Assembly: GCF_047663525.1 (NCBI RefSeq)
Contig: NC_092591.1
Location: 53,545,501 to 53,609,500 of the forward strand
Source of the DNA: Anas platyrhynchos
Taxonomy: Eukaryota; Chordata; Aves; Anseriformes; Anatidae
Direction: 5' to 3'
Length of the DNA: 64,000 nt
The translations under genes and the position numbers were made by a program. Position 1 is the stretch's first letter; each line of letters begins with the position of its first letter. The notes below the pieces were generated by a model. The model was not told the origin of the DNA. It saw only the letters and a program-made list of their open reading frames with translations, and searched no databases. Shown here one piece after another: positions 16,242 to 27,600 of this stretch.

Positions 16242-18504
16242 TTACTGACCCTCTGCAGTTGTCCCAGCAATCATGTTCCTGTGAAATGCCTCCAGGACCT
16301 GGACTTGTTTACGACGAATGAGGATGTGGGGACGGATCTTGGCAATAGCCTCTATTGCTTCCTGGGGCGTCCAGTGATGCAGCTGAAAAGGCAAAAACCC
16401 TGCAAGTGAAAATCCATTCCACCCCTGCACCGCTTAATGGAGCCTTTCTAGATGCTACAGGCAATGTTAGCGTTGTTAGAGAACCTGCTACTTTGTCCCT
16501 TCTGGTTACTTCATCTTCCTCAGGAGGGCCTGAGTGTCAATACAAGTCCATGAAGCGAGTTCCTCGCTTAGAGAGATGGTTGCTGCCTTGGACCTTGGTT
16601 TTCTACCTTGCTCATGCTTCCTTCATGTTGTGAGTAGTTTCCTGTCCTAGTCCCACCAGACCAGAGAAAAAGGGCAGTTTTTTTTAATTAAAACTTCAGT
16701 AGTACCTGCATTGTACTTCAGCACTTAGAGCGTCATTATGGAAAGGCCTCCCAAGGGAGTGCTGAACAGCACCAGCAGTAGGATCCCCAAATGGGATTTT
16801 GTTTTCAGTGCTGGTTTACCTAGTTGGCTCTGTAGTGGAACTCAGAAAGCCAAAGCTATTTTTCTTGCTCCTGAATTGTATTTATAGAAAGGCACAGAGT
16901 GGCACATCGTTTCAGATAACCATGAAGTCTAAACAACAAAAACTGAGGCTTATCTGCTCAGTGAACCTATCGTCACAAGCAGCTTGTTATTCCCATCTCC
17001 ATCTGTTCTGCCCTAGAACGAATTAAGAATCTCAGAAGCATTCTAAACGGGTTCAGAACTTGCTGTGTTAATGGGTCAGGAGACTGAACAGCTTCTTGAA
17101 GTCACAACAGCAGCTTCTCCTTCCCATAGGATCAGGACATCTTTGCCAGTACTTTTAAATGTCATAAGTGCAGATGAACAAGGTGTACAGAGATAAAATA
17201 GATTAGGAAAGAGAGTTTAGACTTCTGTTCAGTGAATGAAAGCTTCACTTGTTGATTTATCTTGCGTCTGCCAGGTTCCACGAAGCAGGGAGCGATGTGA
17301 GCTTGGGGCCTGGCTGCCCACCTCCCCTGAAATGCGTGCCCAGCCCAAACCCCGTACAATCACGGGATGGCAACGCACCTCAGGGCTCTTGAGCCAAACC
17401 AAGCTGTAGAAGCTGGCCATGCGTGCCCGGACTACGAGCACCCTTCTCACCTGGATGAGATACGCTGCCACCATGGTAGCGCTGCGGGACCGCCCGGCCT
17501 TGCAGTGCACATAGACGCTGTTACCTTGCTCGCGGTGCCTCAGCAGGAACTCGACGCCCCGCTGCAGCTGCTCCAGGCTGGGCGCCCCGCTCAGGTCCAC
17601 GGTGCTGAGCCGCAGCTGCTCCACCCCCAGTGCCTGCCATTCCTGTCACAGACAGCCCCTTGAGCACTTAACCCCCTTTTATTTTTATGTTATTTTTATT
17701 TTGTGTTATTTTATTTTATGATATTTAATGTTATTTTGTGTTATGTTACGTTATGTTATGTTAATGTTATTATTTTGTTTACGATGTTTACATTATTATT
17801 TTATGTTATGTTATTTTATGCTTATGTTTTTTGTTATTTTGTTATGTTTACATTATTTTGTTATATTTATGTTATTTTATGTTATGTTTACATTATTTTC
17901 TGTTATATTTATGTTATTTTATGTTATGTTTGCATTATTTTTTGTTATGTTTACATTATTTTTGGTTATATTTATGGGTTTTTTTGTTATTTATGTTATT
18001 TTTGGTTATATATACGTTATTTTTGTTATATTTACGTTATTTTTGTTATATTTACGTTATTTTTGTTAAATTTACGTTATTTTTGTTAAATTTACGTTAT
18101 TTTTTGTTACGTTTTTTATTCTATTTCATTTTTATTCCTTCGGGGGGGGCGAGCCCGGCCCCCGGGGGTGCTCACCTGGGCGGAGCAGCACAGGTAGCGG
18201 GTCTCGTACTCCTCGTTCAGCGTCAGCACGGCCCGGACCTTCTCCTCAGCCACCAGCTGCGGGCACAGGCGGCCCGGTCAGGCCCCGTTAGGCCCGGTCA
18301 GGCCCCGGTTCCCCCCCCATCCCCTCCCCAAGCCCCCCTCTCCCCACGCACCGCCCGGCTGCGGCCCCGCAGCGGCAGGGCTCCGAGCAGCACGGCGCGG
18401 TCGATGCGGTGCAGCCAGGGCCGGCGGGCGGCGGGCAGGGCGGCGCGCAGGGCGGTGTAGCCCAGCGTCGGGTAGAACAGCGCCCGCGCCGCCACCCCCC
18501 CCAT
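16242..18504 (-). CDS. PTPMT1: Mitochondrial phosphatidylglycerophosphate phosphatase (dual-specificity family)
   Basis: PTPMT1 removes phosphate from phosphatidylglycerophosphate in cardiolipin synthesis, on the matrix face of the inner mitochondrial membrane. Coding exons on the minus strand, 5' to 3': 18352-18504, 18176-18256, 17451-17642, 16242-16382; all joints are phase 0, giving 188 residues (human 201). The N-terminus MGGVAARALFYPTLGYTALR is the basic, hydrophobic targeting part and is about six residues shorter than in human. The family's EEYE loop is at residues 66-69 (LNEEYETRYLC). The catalytic CX5R motif is C125 to R131 (VYVHCKAGRSRSATMVAAYL), complete. The tail reads LHHWTPQEAIEAIAKIRPHI. 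No in-frame ATG further upstream looks usable; the open frame there comes from GC-rich promoter sequence. Intron 2 carries an AT-rich satellite. Confidence 0.96.
17676..18125. repeat. AT-rich satellite-like array in PTPMT1 intron 2
   Basis: About 450 bp built from variants of TTATGTTATTTTA with almost no C on the plus strand. An about 43-nt unit containing TATTTATGTTATTTTATG repeats near 17859-17901 and 17902-17944. At the right end a 20-nt unit repeats in strict register. It lies between GC-rich exons 2 and 3. Open frames of 110-209 codons across it are low-complexity Phe/Tyr/Leu-rich artefacts. Confidence 0.9.
18014..18110. repeat. 20-nt tandem repeat, about five copies
   Basis: The motif ACGTTATTTTTGTTATATTT starts at 18014, 18034, 18054, 18074 and 18094. 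Copies differ by one or a few bases (TATATTT to TAAATTT in the later ones). This regular register contrasts with the degenerate array to its left and points to the youngest amplification. Confidence 0.9.
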
Positions 18505-18700
18505 CCTCCGCGCCGCCGCTGGGCGAGCGCACCTCACGCGGAGGGAAAGGGGGGAACGGAGCGAACGGAGGGGGGGGGCGGCTGCGAGAGGCGGGGCTGC
18601 GCCGCGTCCCTCCCCGCCTGTCCCCCCCCCCGCCTGGGGCGCGGCGTGGTTGGTCCCGGAAGCGCCGCCATCTTGCGGAGCCGGCCTGAGGCGGCGCAGG
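18505..18700. promoter_or_regulatory. Divergent CpG-island promoter of PTPMT1 and CELF1
   Basis: The PTPMT1 start codon (18504) and the first candidate CELF1 splice donor (18736) bracket a strongly GC-rich, CpG-rich, TATA-less block. It holds CCGGAAG (ETS/GABP type) at 18656-18662, immediately followed by GCCGCCATCTTG, a YY1 site, at 18664-18675. A YY1 site in this orientation often sits at or just downstream of start sites of TATA-less genes, so I infer CELF1 transcription starting near 18660-18700. Human PTPMT1 and CELF1 are also head to head. Confidence 0.8.
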
Positions 18701-18989
18701 GAGCAGCGGGGCGCGGGCGGATCCCCCCGGGGCAGGTGAGGGCGGCGGCCGCCAGGAGGAGCTCGGGCCGGGCACGGCCGGCGGGGAGCCCGCCGACAGC
18801 GCGACCCGCCTCGCGCAGGTAACGGCTGCCTTCCTCCTCCTCCTCCTCCTCCTCCTCCTCCTCCTCCTCCTCCTCCTCCCCCTCCCGCTGCTCCCCTCAG
18901 GCCGCCCGGCACCGGAGGCCTCCTCTTGCCGCAGCGCAGCGGGGCGCTGGCAGCGCCTCAGGCGGCTCCGGGCCTCGGGGGCGCTGCAG
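18690..18989 (+). other. CELF1: CELF1 5' UTR region with alternative splice sites
   Basis: Three good donor-like sites follow the promoter: GCAG/GTGAGG at 18736, GCAG/GTAACG at 18819 and GCAG/GTACGA at 18990. One strong acceptor, a pyrimidine run ending CCCCTCAG, ends at 18900. No start codon of CELF1 is here; coding begins about 28-30 kb downstream. Which sites are used cannot be decided without transcripts. Confidence 0.5.
18832..18879 (+). repeat. TCC triplet repeat, 16 units
   Basis: Sixteen uninterrupted TCC units (48 nt) sit between the donor at 18819 and the acceptor ending at 18900. A pure pyrimidine/purine mirror tract like this can form triplex DNA and serves as a pyrimidine tract in RNA. 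Its length is likely polymorphic. Confidence 0.9.
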
Positions 18990-21900
18990 GTACGAGCGCG
19001 GCCCCCCGGAGGCGGGGAGCGGCCCCTTCCCCGCAGCCCTCCCGGGGCTGGGGGGAGGCAGCGCCTCATCGCCGGGGGCTGCTGGGGGGGGTGGGGTGCG
19101 GGGTGCTGGGAGGGAGCGGGGAGGAAGAGGAAGAAAGCAGGGAGAGCGGGAGAGACCGGTCGTAAAGCGGGCGATAAGCGCGTAGAGGGGCGATAAAGGT
19201 TAATGACAGCGCCAGGCTTTTATAGGGAGGCTTTTATAATGAGGAGGAAGCAGAGAGGCAGCGTTACAGTAAAGCGTGGAGCCTTCGCCCCTGTAAATTC
19301 CTGAGGGATCGCGGTCCAGACGCGTTCACCTCCAAGGCACAGACATTCTCCTCCGCCAGAAGTTGTCAGGGAGCATTTTTTTTTCTGATGTTGCAGCTTT
19401 CTCGTGTTGTGCCGCTCGAGTGTGGCCATTGGGCGTGTTTCGCTGCGAGCTCGCTGGTTTACGGTGCTCGCCGGGGATTTGCATCCTGAAGCATGCTTTG
19501 CTGCTGGTCTGCTCGAGCTCGGACTTCCTGAGTGTCCTGATTGATTTATTTATTTATTTGCTTGTGTCTGTCTGTCCCTTCAGGCGTAGGTCTTTGAACT
19601 TGCAATCACCATAATTGCTAAATTATCTCCTGCTGCCTTTAGCTCTCATTTCTATCGGTTTTCTATAGATCAGTTCATCAGATCGAATAAAACTGTGTGT
19701 ATTGATTTGGCATTGCTTATCCATAATAAACCTGCCACATTTTTATTTGTTTTTTTCTTCCCCATAGCTCTATTCCTGAGAGCTCTTCATAACGTGAGGT
19801 ACTGTTCTTCCCTGCGTTGTGTTTGGACCCGAGTCTTTAACAGGCAGCCTTGTTAGAAATAATACTGCTGTGGCAGATGTTTAAAAATACTTGTTTCTTT
19901 ACTGTGTTATAGGAATTGTTAAGGGGGGTACAACTTGCATCCTGCAGCTTTATGTCCAGTTACGTCTCTGCTGATGAAGAGTCCTCTGGGTAGGAGCACA
20001 GTTCTTATATCTGCTTGGGGACATGGGTGTGCCTATATGAACCAGCAGAACCCATAAGTAGGGATTTTAAAATATGACGATACGAGGGAATTTTTGTATT
20101 TTTTCTGAAGGTGTATGCTGTTCTCTTTCAGTCGGTGCTCACCTTCAAAATAATTGCTGGTATTTATTTAAAGGAAGCATAGGGCTTCGCTTTTTGGAAT
20201 GATTGTTCTGCAATTGACGTGTTTTTCTTTCCATGTCTGAGTTTAGGAGTAGACTGTTCCTTAACTGTTTCTTGTATCTCTTTCTGCAATACGGCTATTG
20301 ATTGTTATTTACGATATTTCTTCTTAATCTCATCCATTTGCCTTCTGGGTTCCTCTCACAAATCTCTTCAGAGGGCCTGCTCTAATTAAAGTTTTATTTC
20401 AGTGGGTTTCAGGCTACTTACTGAGCTAGATGAGAAGTAACATAAATTCTCCTTTCTGAAATTTCCTGGTTATTAGTCTCCAGCTAGGATCTAAGAACCC
20501 CCGATTGTTCTGGCTGTTGAAACAGAGGCTGTTGATCACGGATGTGTCCATGAGGCAGTCCAGTTTGCCAGCCAGTGTGTGAGATTTACCACTGAAACAG
20601 CAGTCATAGTCCAACAGGCTCAGATATGTTTCTGCATTCTTATTAATCAGTCTTGCCACAAATGTCTTAATGCTTTATTACAATCCAGGCATTTTCAATA
20701 TTGTTTCTTGTCCTTTGGTTTACCATTCCCCAGGACTCTGTTCAGAGTTATTTGTTGCCTTGGTAACTGCCCTCAGGTGAGAAATATCATTTTTATACAT
20801 TGATCAGTAGTTTGGTGGGCTAAAACCAGCCACAACGGTATAAATCAAAGCAGGATAAAATACTTAAACGTTTATTGGAATGGGAGTTGTAAATAGAGAA
20901 GAGTTATCTAGGCCCTCCAATTGTATTTTTCCATGAAGGTTTGCGACACGGTATCTTGAGTTGTTACCCTGTTGTGAGATTTCTTGGGAGTCAAGGAGCC
21001 TGTCTTTGCTGGAAGAAGTAACTGCTGGCTTTAATGCGCTTCTTTCTGTCATTAGAGATGCCTGTGTCATATGGAAAAATTCAAGATACCACCTTGTCTG
21101 CTGTTGCTGTCTCCAACAGATTGTCCTGACCAAATGCTTTGTGCTTGGGGCATAAATTCATACTTTCAAGCATAGGTTTCCCGAAAGTGATCTGAACATC
21201 ATCTTGTTCACACCTGATTCAAAGCTAAAATATACATTAGGAGCAGGAAATTTGGCTAAGGTAAGGGAGAAAATGTAACCTGCTTTAAAGCTCCAGAGCA
21301 AATTAGGCTTCACTGTAGGGACAAATAGCTCGCAAGTTTGAAGTGTGATAGGCAGAGCTGGCTTATTAGTTTGTGACAGCAATAGTAGGGCACAGTCATC
21401 ATCCCAGGTGAAGGAAGTCTTCTTTCTGACATCTTGGGAAGTCTGAAACTTTCAGCCATCTTAGCTCTGTGTGCTGTAAAAGAGAAACCATTGCTGCTAA
21501 CTGAATTCAGGATGCACAGTGAGCAAAGAGGAGCAAGTACTGAGGACTCCTAGTTGGACAGGCATCATCACTAGTTTTCAACTCATAGAAAAGCATTTTG
21601 GTTTTGGAGAGGCAGTTTGTGGTATGAGTGTGTGTGTTTGTGTACCGTGAGAAAGCCTTAGCCCAGAACCGGAATCGTGCTCCATGAGTGGTTACAAACT
21701 AAGATAACACAAACTGGGCTGATCTAACTGCAGCTGTTAGATTTTTCACATTAAGTTACTTAATATTTAAATATAATTTGGAATAAATGGTTTAGATATT
21801 GCTGAAATTCGGGAAAATGAGCAGACACTTTGGGTTCTTCATCCTTTTTAGCAGCACTTCTCAAAGAGGTCTTAAATGAGCGTGTGAATTAGAGGATGAG

Positions 21901-24329
21901 TGATTGTTGAGTGTGTCATGCTTGTACATCTAGCAGGCTTTTTTTTCCAGAAAAATGTTTTGTTATGGTTGCATATAACGTGTTCTCTCAGAACCTAATT
22001 CTCCATTCTCAGAAAAGCTCAGTTGAATTCTGTGGTGGCTTAGGTTGTTTTTATGTGAAATTACTTGGAGTTTTTCACAGCCTTGTTTTTCTTGCCTCCA
22101 TCAAAATTGGTCTTTCTGGTAGCTCTCCCTTCTATCTGCAGACTATTTCATACTTTGCTCTTCACAATAATAATGTAATTCTTTGCCGCTGCATTTCGGT
22201 ATTACGGGTGTCAAAGTAAAACCACAGTTCTTCAAATATCTTCTCTAAAATTCTTTTTTCACTGAATCCATGAATATTTTTTGCTATTTTTGCCTTAAAC
22301 TACGCCATTGAAAAGAAATTGTAGCATATGCATGATATGCAGGGATCCTTCAGAGTCTATTGGAAAAGGAAGATTTGTGCCTGTTCTCCCAGCGCAGAGG
22401 AGCTGTTTTTTATGAAGTCTGTAATTTTAATGAAGCATCTTAGCAGACAACATCCAAGTCCACATACAAAAAGGATAGCATCTTCCTTAATTTAATCTCT
22501 ATAGAGATTTACAGGATGGACATCAAGTCTCTTAATATCAGCAACGTTTTACAAGGTAAAAGCTTTGATGAATGCTTCTTTTCTGTGAGAAAGCAATGAA
22601 ATATTGGTCCTTCAGGAACAGAAAAAATATTTTGAATGTCACGTCTAGCTCTTGCAGTTCCTGTAGGCACAACAGTGTAAAATAAATTCTTCTCTCACTT
22701 GCAGTTTTAAATTCCCATGTAGAATGCTGTTTCAAAATTGTCTTGCCAAGTCACCTGCACCTGATCATTATTTACTATCCAAAAATTCCTGTTTAAATGT
22801 AAACTTCAAATTAAAAAAAAAAAAAAGCCTTCAGAGCAATAGAGTCTTTCCGTGGTGGTCATAGGAGCTATTACAAATGGCCATTGGGAATGGGCAGTGT
22901 GTAGGAGCTCTGGAAAAGGGCTGTATATTTACCTTGCGAAGACACACTTTTTATTGGTCAGTAGTCTGTGATCTCTTGCTGGGTGATTTAGGAAAAGTGC
23001 AAATATCCTGGTATTTATGGAGCAAAGCCACCCATATTACATTGTGGGCTGTGTATTCACTACCGGGGTTTAACCACTGTCAGAGGCTGGCTCTAGGTTG
23101 TGCTGTGTGTATTTCACAGTACAGTAGTTCCTGTGATGCTGATTCTCTGCTGCAGAATTTTCTTCAGAATTTCTTTGTTCTTTGAAGTATTTTCTCCTTC
23201 ATTCAGGGCTAAATTTAATAGGAGTTTCATGATTGCTTTGAGGTAGCAGGACTAGGACATGTTCTGTATCCTATTTGTGAGGAAAATATTTCAAGATCTG
23301 CTTAGGCAGATGCTAACTCTGAGTGTACCAGTATATTCCTGAGTTTGGAGGGAGCCTAAACCATTATCTCAGTCATGTGAAATATGAAAAATATCCAGCT
23401 TGGTGCTTCAAATACAAGAACTTTGCTGCTTATTGCAGGTCACGTTAATGGAAGTGGCTGAGTAGTGCACTTCTTGTTCTGAATTAGTTACCACACTGCT
23501 GGTGTAGCTGAAAGTTACAACCTCCGCGTACACGAGAGAACTTTTCTGGTAACTTCTCTAAGATGGCTCCACATCACCACATACGATGCGTGATATGCTA
23601 AATATAAGAGATAAGGGGATAAACCTCTCATATGAACAATTCTGTATTTGTATATATAGATGAGACTGATTTTGAGTTTGCAGACTGTCACACCTGTGTG
23701 CTAAAACATCCAGGGATTCTGCTGCATTTTTTTTCTCCATGTACCTAGGCATTTGAGTTTTCATTTAAGCTGATTTTATGTCTTTCTTTACTAGAACATG
23801 AAAAGGAGCAGGAGGGGATGCTGCCTAGAGGTGGGTTTCTTCTGTTTTTATTTAAGAAGAATGCATAGCAGGAGGCTTGGTTTGTGTATAAGCATTGGCG
23901 TGAAGGGCCGCTAGGAAAGCAGACGTGGTATAGCAGGTCTCCAGGGTAGTTTGTATCAACCAGGGGGAAGGTTGTGCTTCTCAGTTCAGGAGAATAATTA
24001 AAAAGGGAGAAAGGGTTCAAAAAGATTACACTTACAGTAATTGCAAATTACAGTAATTTGATTTGGGGAGAAAAAAGTAAACCCGAAGAAGCTGGGTGTA
24101 TTTGTGCTTCCAAAAGTGACAAGGAGGACCAGACCAGTTCAGTACTTACTTGAAGCGTCGGGATTCCCTGGAAGGGAGGTTTTTTGTCCCATGTCCGAGC
24201 TGCTGCCAGGTTCTGTTGGATGGAGAGTGTTGGGAATTTCTGTGTTACTGAGGCGTACTCAAGCAAAGTGGGTTTGGGCCACTTTCCAAACAGTAACTCC
24301 TTCCTGAAGTTTGTACACTTCAATTTTTT

Positions 24330-24698
24330 TCCTCCTCTGCACGGTGTGACAGCGAGCGAGTGTGCGTGCGTGTGAAGGAACTTGTTTTAGCGATGGTCTC
24401 TTTCAGAGACCATGTATGGGTAAAGCACTTGGGCTAGTTCAGCTCCCTGCTCCTCCCTCCCTCCCTCTCGGAGAGCCGAGCAGAATCTATTCTGCTGAAA
24501 CGCTCGTTCCACTTTCTGCTTTCTATATTTGTACAGCAGCAGCACGCTAGCTAGCAAGGCGCTGGGGCTGGCCTGGTGTGCGTTCGGCATTTGCCAAGCA
24601 GAATTGAGAGAGCCAGGGCTTACAGTCTCTGTCGTTCCGTCCGTCCGTCTGTCTGTCTGTCTCTGCGTCTCTGGGGAGGACTGGCGTTCGAGTGAAAG
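24330..24698 (+). promoter_or_regulatory. Possible alternative CELF1 promoter and first exon
   Basis: This block is GC- and CpG-richer than the intron around it. It has a 9-bp hairpin (24393-24401 with 24405-24413), a CCGT/CTGT run at 24636-24661 and a possible donor, GAAAG/GTGATC, at 24699. Human CELF1 uses several untranslated first exons. No homology was recognised directly, so this is a guess from composition. Confidence 0.25.
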
Positions 24699-27600
24699 GT
24701 GATCTGTTCGTGGATGTTTTTTGTTTTGTTTTTTTTTTTATATGTAAAATGCAGTTCGACCCAGCTGGGAGCCTAGGGACTGGGAGTGGAGGGGGGGAAG
24801 GCAGTTGTCTTGCAGGGAGGGTATGTAGTGGGTGGCAGTGGCATCAGCAGCATAGTTTTTAACTCCAAAAGAGCTGCTGTCTTCTGGGATCAGGGCTTTC
24901 CTATCCCTACCTGCCTTGGGGAATGGTTAGTCAGGGGCTGTGTCTGGCCATAAAAGGTCTGTTGTCACTGTCAGCCATGAAGATTAATGGAAATTAGATC
25001 CTGTCCTGGAAGAACTTAACGCTGCCATTGCCTGTTGCGAGGGGGATTGATGAGCTAGACGCTGGCCAGCACAGTGTGAAGAGTTAGTGCTGGGAGATGG
25101 AGTTGTAGGAAATACCTTTTTAGGAAGAGCTGGGAACTTGTAGCTTGGACTTCCCTGGCTGTACATTTGCATAAACCTCGTATTAATGCCCTGCATGTGC
25201 TGGGCTGGCTGTTCAGTTACTTTTCTCCAGCAGTAGGTCAGGCGAACAAATAGCACAGCAAGTCTGGCTGCTGGCAGTGCAGCACATGTTGATACGACGT
25301 TCTGTGAGTAGTGGAAGGGTGCTCAAAATAGTGGCAGCATCTGGATGCACCGTTAATGCCAGCGAGAAATTGAGAGGGGAAAAAAGGAAAATAGGATCTA
25401 AGTATTTTTTCAGTGTTTTAGCGGATACTGCCCATTACAAATTCTGCTGCCTTCTGGTTATCTATGCAAGCAGAAATCAGGCCTTTTGTTCCTGAAATTC
25501 GAGCAAAAGTGTTTGAATTGTGCAATAGAAGTAGCATCTTGTTAAAAATCTTTCTTGAGGACAATGCTCCAGAAACTCGGTCTGAATTATTTTCCTTTCC
25601 TGCCACTGCAGTGTCTCTAGCGTATTTCCTGCCGAGAAAGCTGTGTGTACCTCATACTTGGAAGGAGCAAATTTAGGAGGTGAACTGGGGAATCCCACTG
25701 TGCCTGCAGGCAGGGAGCTGTGATTGATGTGTGACAGAGGCTCCTCTCAATCTCGGACTGCTTGAACTCAAGCAACTTTGTTGTGTGTCTGTTTTCAGAT
25801 CCTTCTTTGTGTAATGGGGATACAGTGTGGTAATCTTTCCATCTTCATCTGGGAAACCTGTGAAATTCATTGTGAACACGCAACTTCCAGGTGGCTAAGC
25901 TTTCTTTCTTAAGTGTCCTTGCGCGTTTCCGAATTCTCACATCCTCTTAAAGCCCTCTGCCTTTCTTCCTCCTTCTCTGTTTCCTGACTCCCCGACTGAC
26001 ATCCTTTCGTTTATACTAGCCAGAACAAAGTGGCAAAAACAATGTCAACTGTTTCTAAGTTTACAGTAGCAATTAAAAGCAAATTTTAGCTGTTTGACGC
26101 TGGTGATCAGGATTGTAAAATTGTATTCAACTTCTAAACATTCTCCCGTAGCATACTTCATTTTTTTTTGCCCATTGTAGCAGGCATACAATTAGGCAGT
26201 TTCAAAGGCCACTTAGAAGTACATGTACGCTATTTCATATTAAAAAAAAAAATGTTTTTTATCCATTCTGTGAAAGATGCTATGATAAATGGCTAGGACA
26301 CTGAAGAAATGCATGTTCACCAAGTGCTTTGAGTAGGTGCAAGATAGAGCCAGGCTGTAGAATGGCACTAGGGGATTTAAATCTTCCATTTTGTAAAAAT
26401 CTTCTTAACAGCACTTAAGAGTGACATTGTTCAGAGCCAAACTAAGCTGTCAGTGTGTTTTATGGGAGGTGGATGCTTTGAGTTGTGTAGTAAACTTGTC
26501 TTGTACCTATTGTCTGCTAGTGCAAAAAGAGTGACTTCGTACTTCGCCTATTTCCAGAAGCTCCAGTGATTCATGTAGCAAAATGTAATGCTTTAGATGT
26601 GTAAGGACAGGAAATCCTATTTGGTGTATATACTTTGAGTTTAAGGGATAATACTTGTTAATCCATTCTGTTAATCCATTCTGGATTAACTGCATTATTA
26701 TCTTGTACATAGAAACAGTTTCATCAAGGTTGGAGACAACTTTTATCTGGCATCCTTTGAAGGGCCTGAAAAACCACAGGAAGAGTCATTTTCTGTATTT
26801 TCTTATTACTTTTATTCTTTGTAAAAATATTTTTTTTTTTCGTAGAGCATCATAATCATGCAGTTGATGAATGACGTCATGTTAAGGGTGAATGGTTAGA
26901 AAGATTATGGGAATTTGGAATTAAGTCCAGTGTTCATTTGAAGTTAACTAATTAATACCTCTGTTTCAACAGCCTTTAACTTCAGGAGGAAAAGATGTGA
27001 AAAGTGAAAGTTGAAAAGAATTTACCTTTGATAGCAAAAGCTGAATCATACAGACAAATCAAGGACAGGAACTGGAATGTCTTTAATGGGAGAAGTCCAT
27101 GGATTAAAAAATTTGGACAGTAAAAGTAGTTGTATGGAAATGTGCACAGACTTCTTATAAAACTTTGTGTTTTCCTAATAGAAATATTGATTGGGGCCTT
27201 TAAAACTAATAGGGATACATGAGTAGAGAATTAAGAGAAGTGCAGCACCTAGATCAGATGATGTAGTTCCATGAGTAATCGGAGCATATGCTGGTATTGC
27301 TCTGAATAAAGCTTGTTCTGTCTTTCATGCGTTATCCCTTTCCTTTGTGCTGCCAAGAGCATTTGTGAGGTTGTGCAGTGAATTGAATCCTGGAAGAAGT
27401 CTGGGTTAAAACTGTTATTTTCCTGTTGTTGGTAGGAGAGATCAAACCTGGATCACTTCCTTCCTCAGGTCTGTTACACAGAGGTGGCAATGGACGGCTG
27501 GGGAGGAGAGAGTTGTGCTCTATTCTTCTGGCAAGAGCAGTGAATTAAAATGGATCTGCAGGAGGATTATTTTAGCCTATTCTTGTGCATTTTCTCCCCA

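Noticed and set aside
17703-18460. Long plus-strand open frames (up to 209 codons) over PTPMT1 intron 2
   Set aside because: They are translations of the AT-rich repeat (Phe/Tyr/Leu-only) running into GC-rich exon sequence of the opposite strand. No domain, no codon structure.
18278-19069. Minus-strand open frames up to 263 codons, and a Gly-rich upstream extension of PTPMT1
   Set aside because: They arise from the CpG island and the TCC repeat (poly-Gly or poly-Arg). The extension has no usable ATG, and human PTPMT1 starts at about the same point as 18504.
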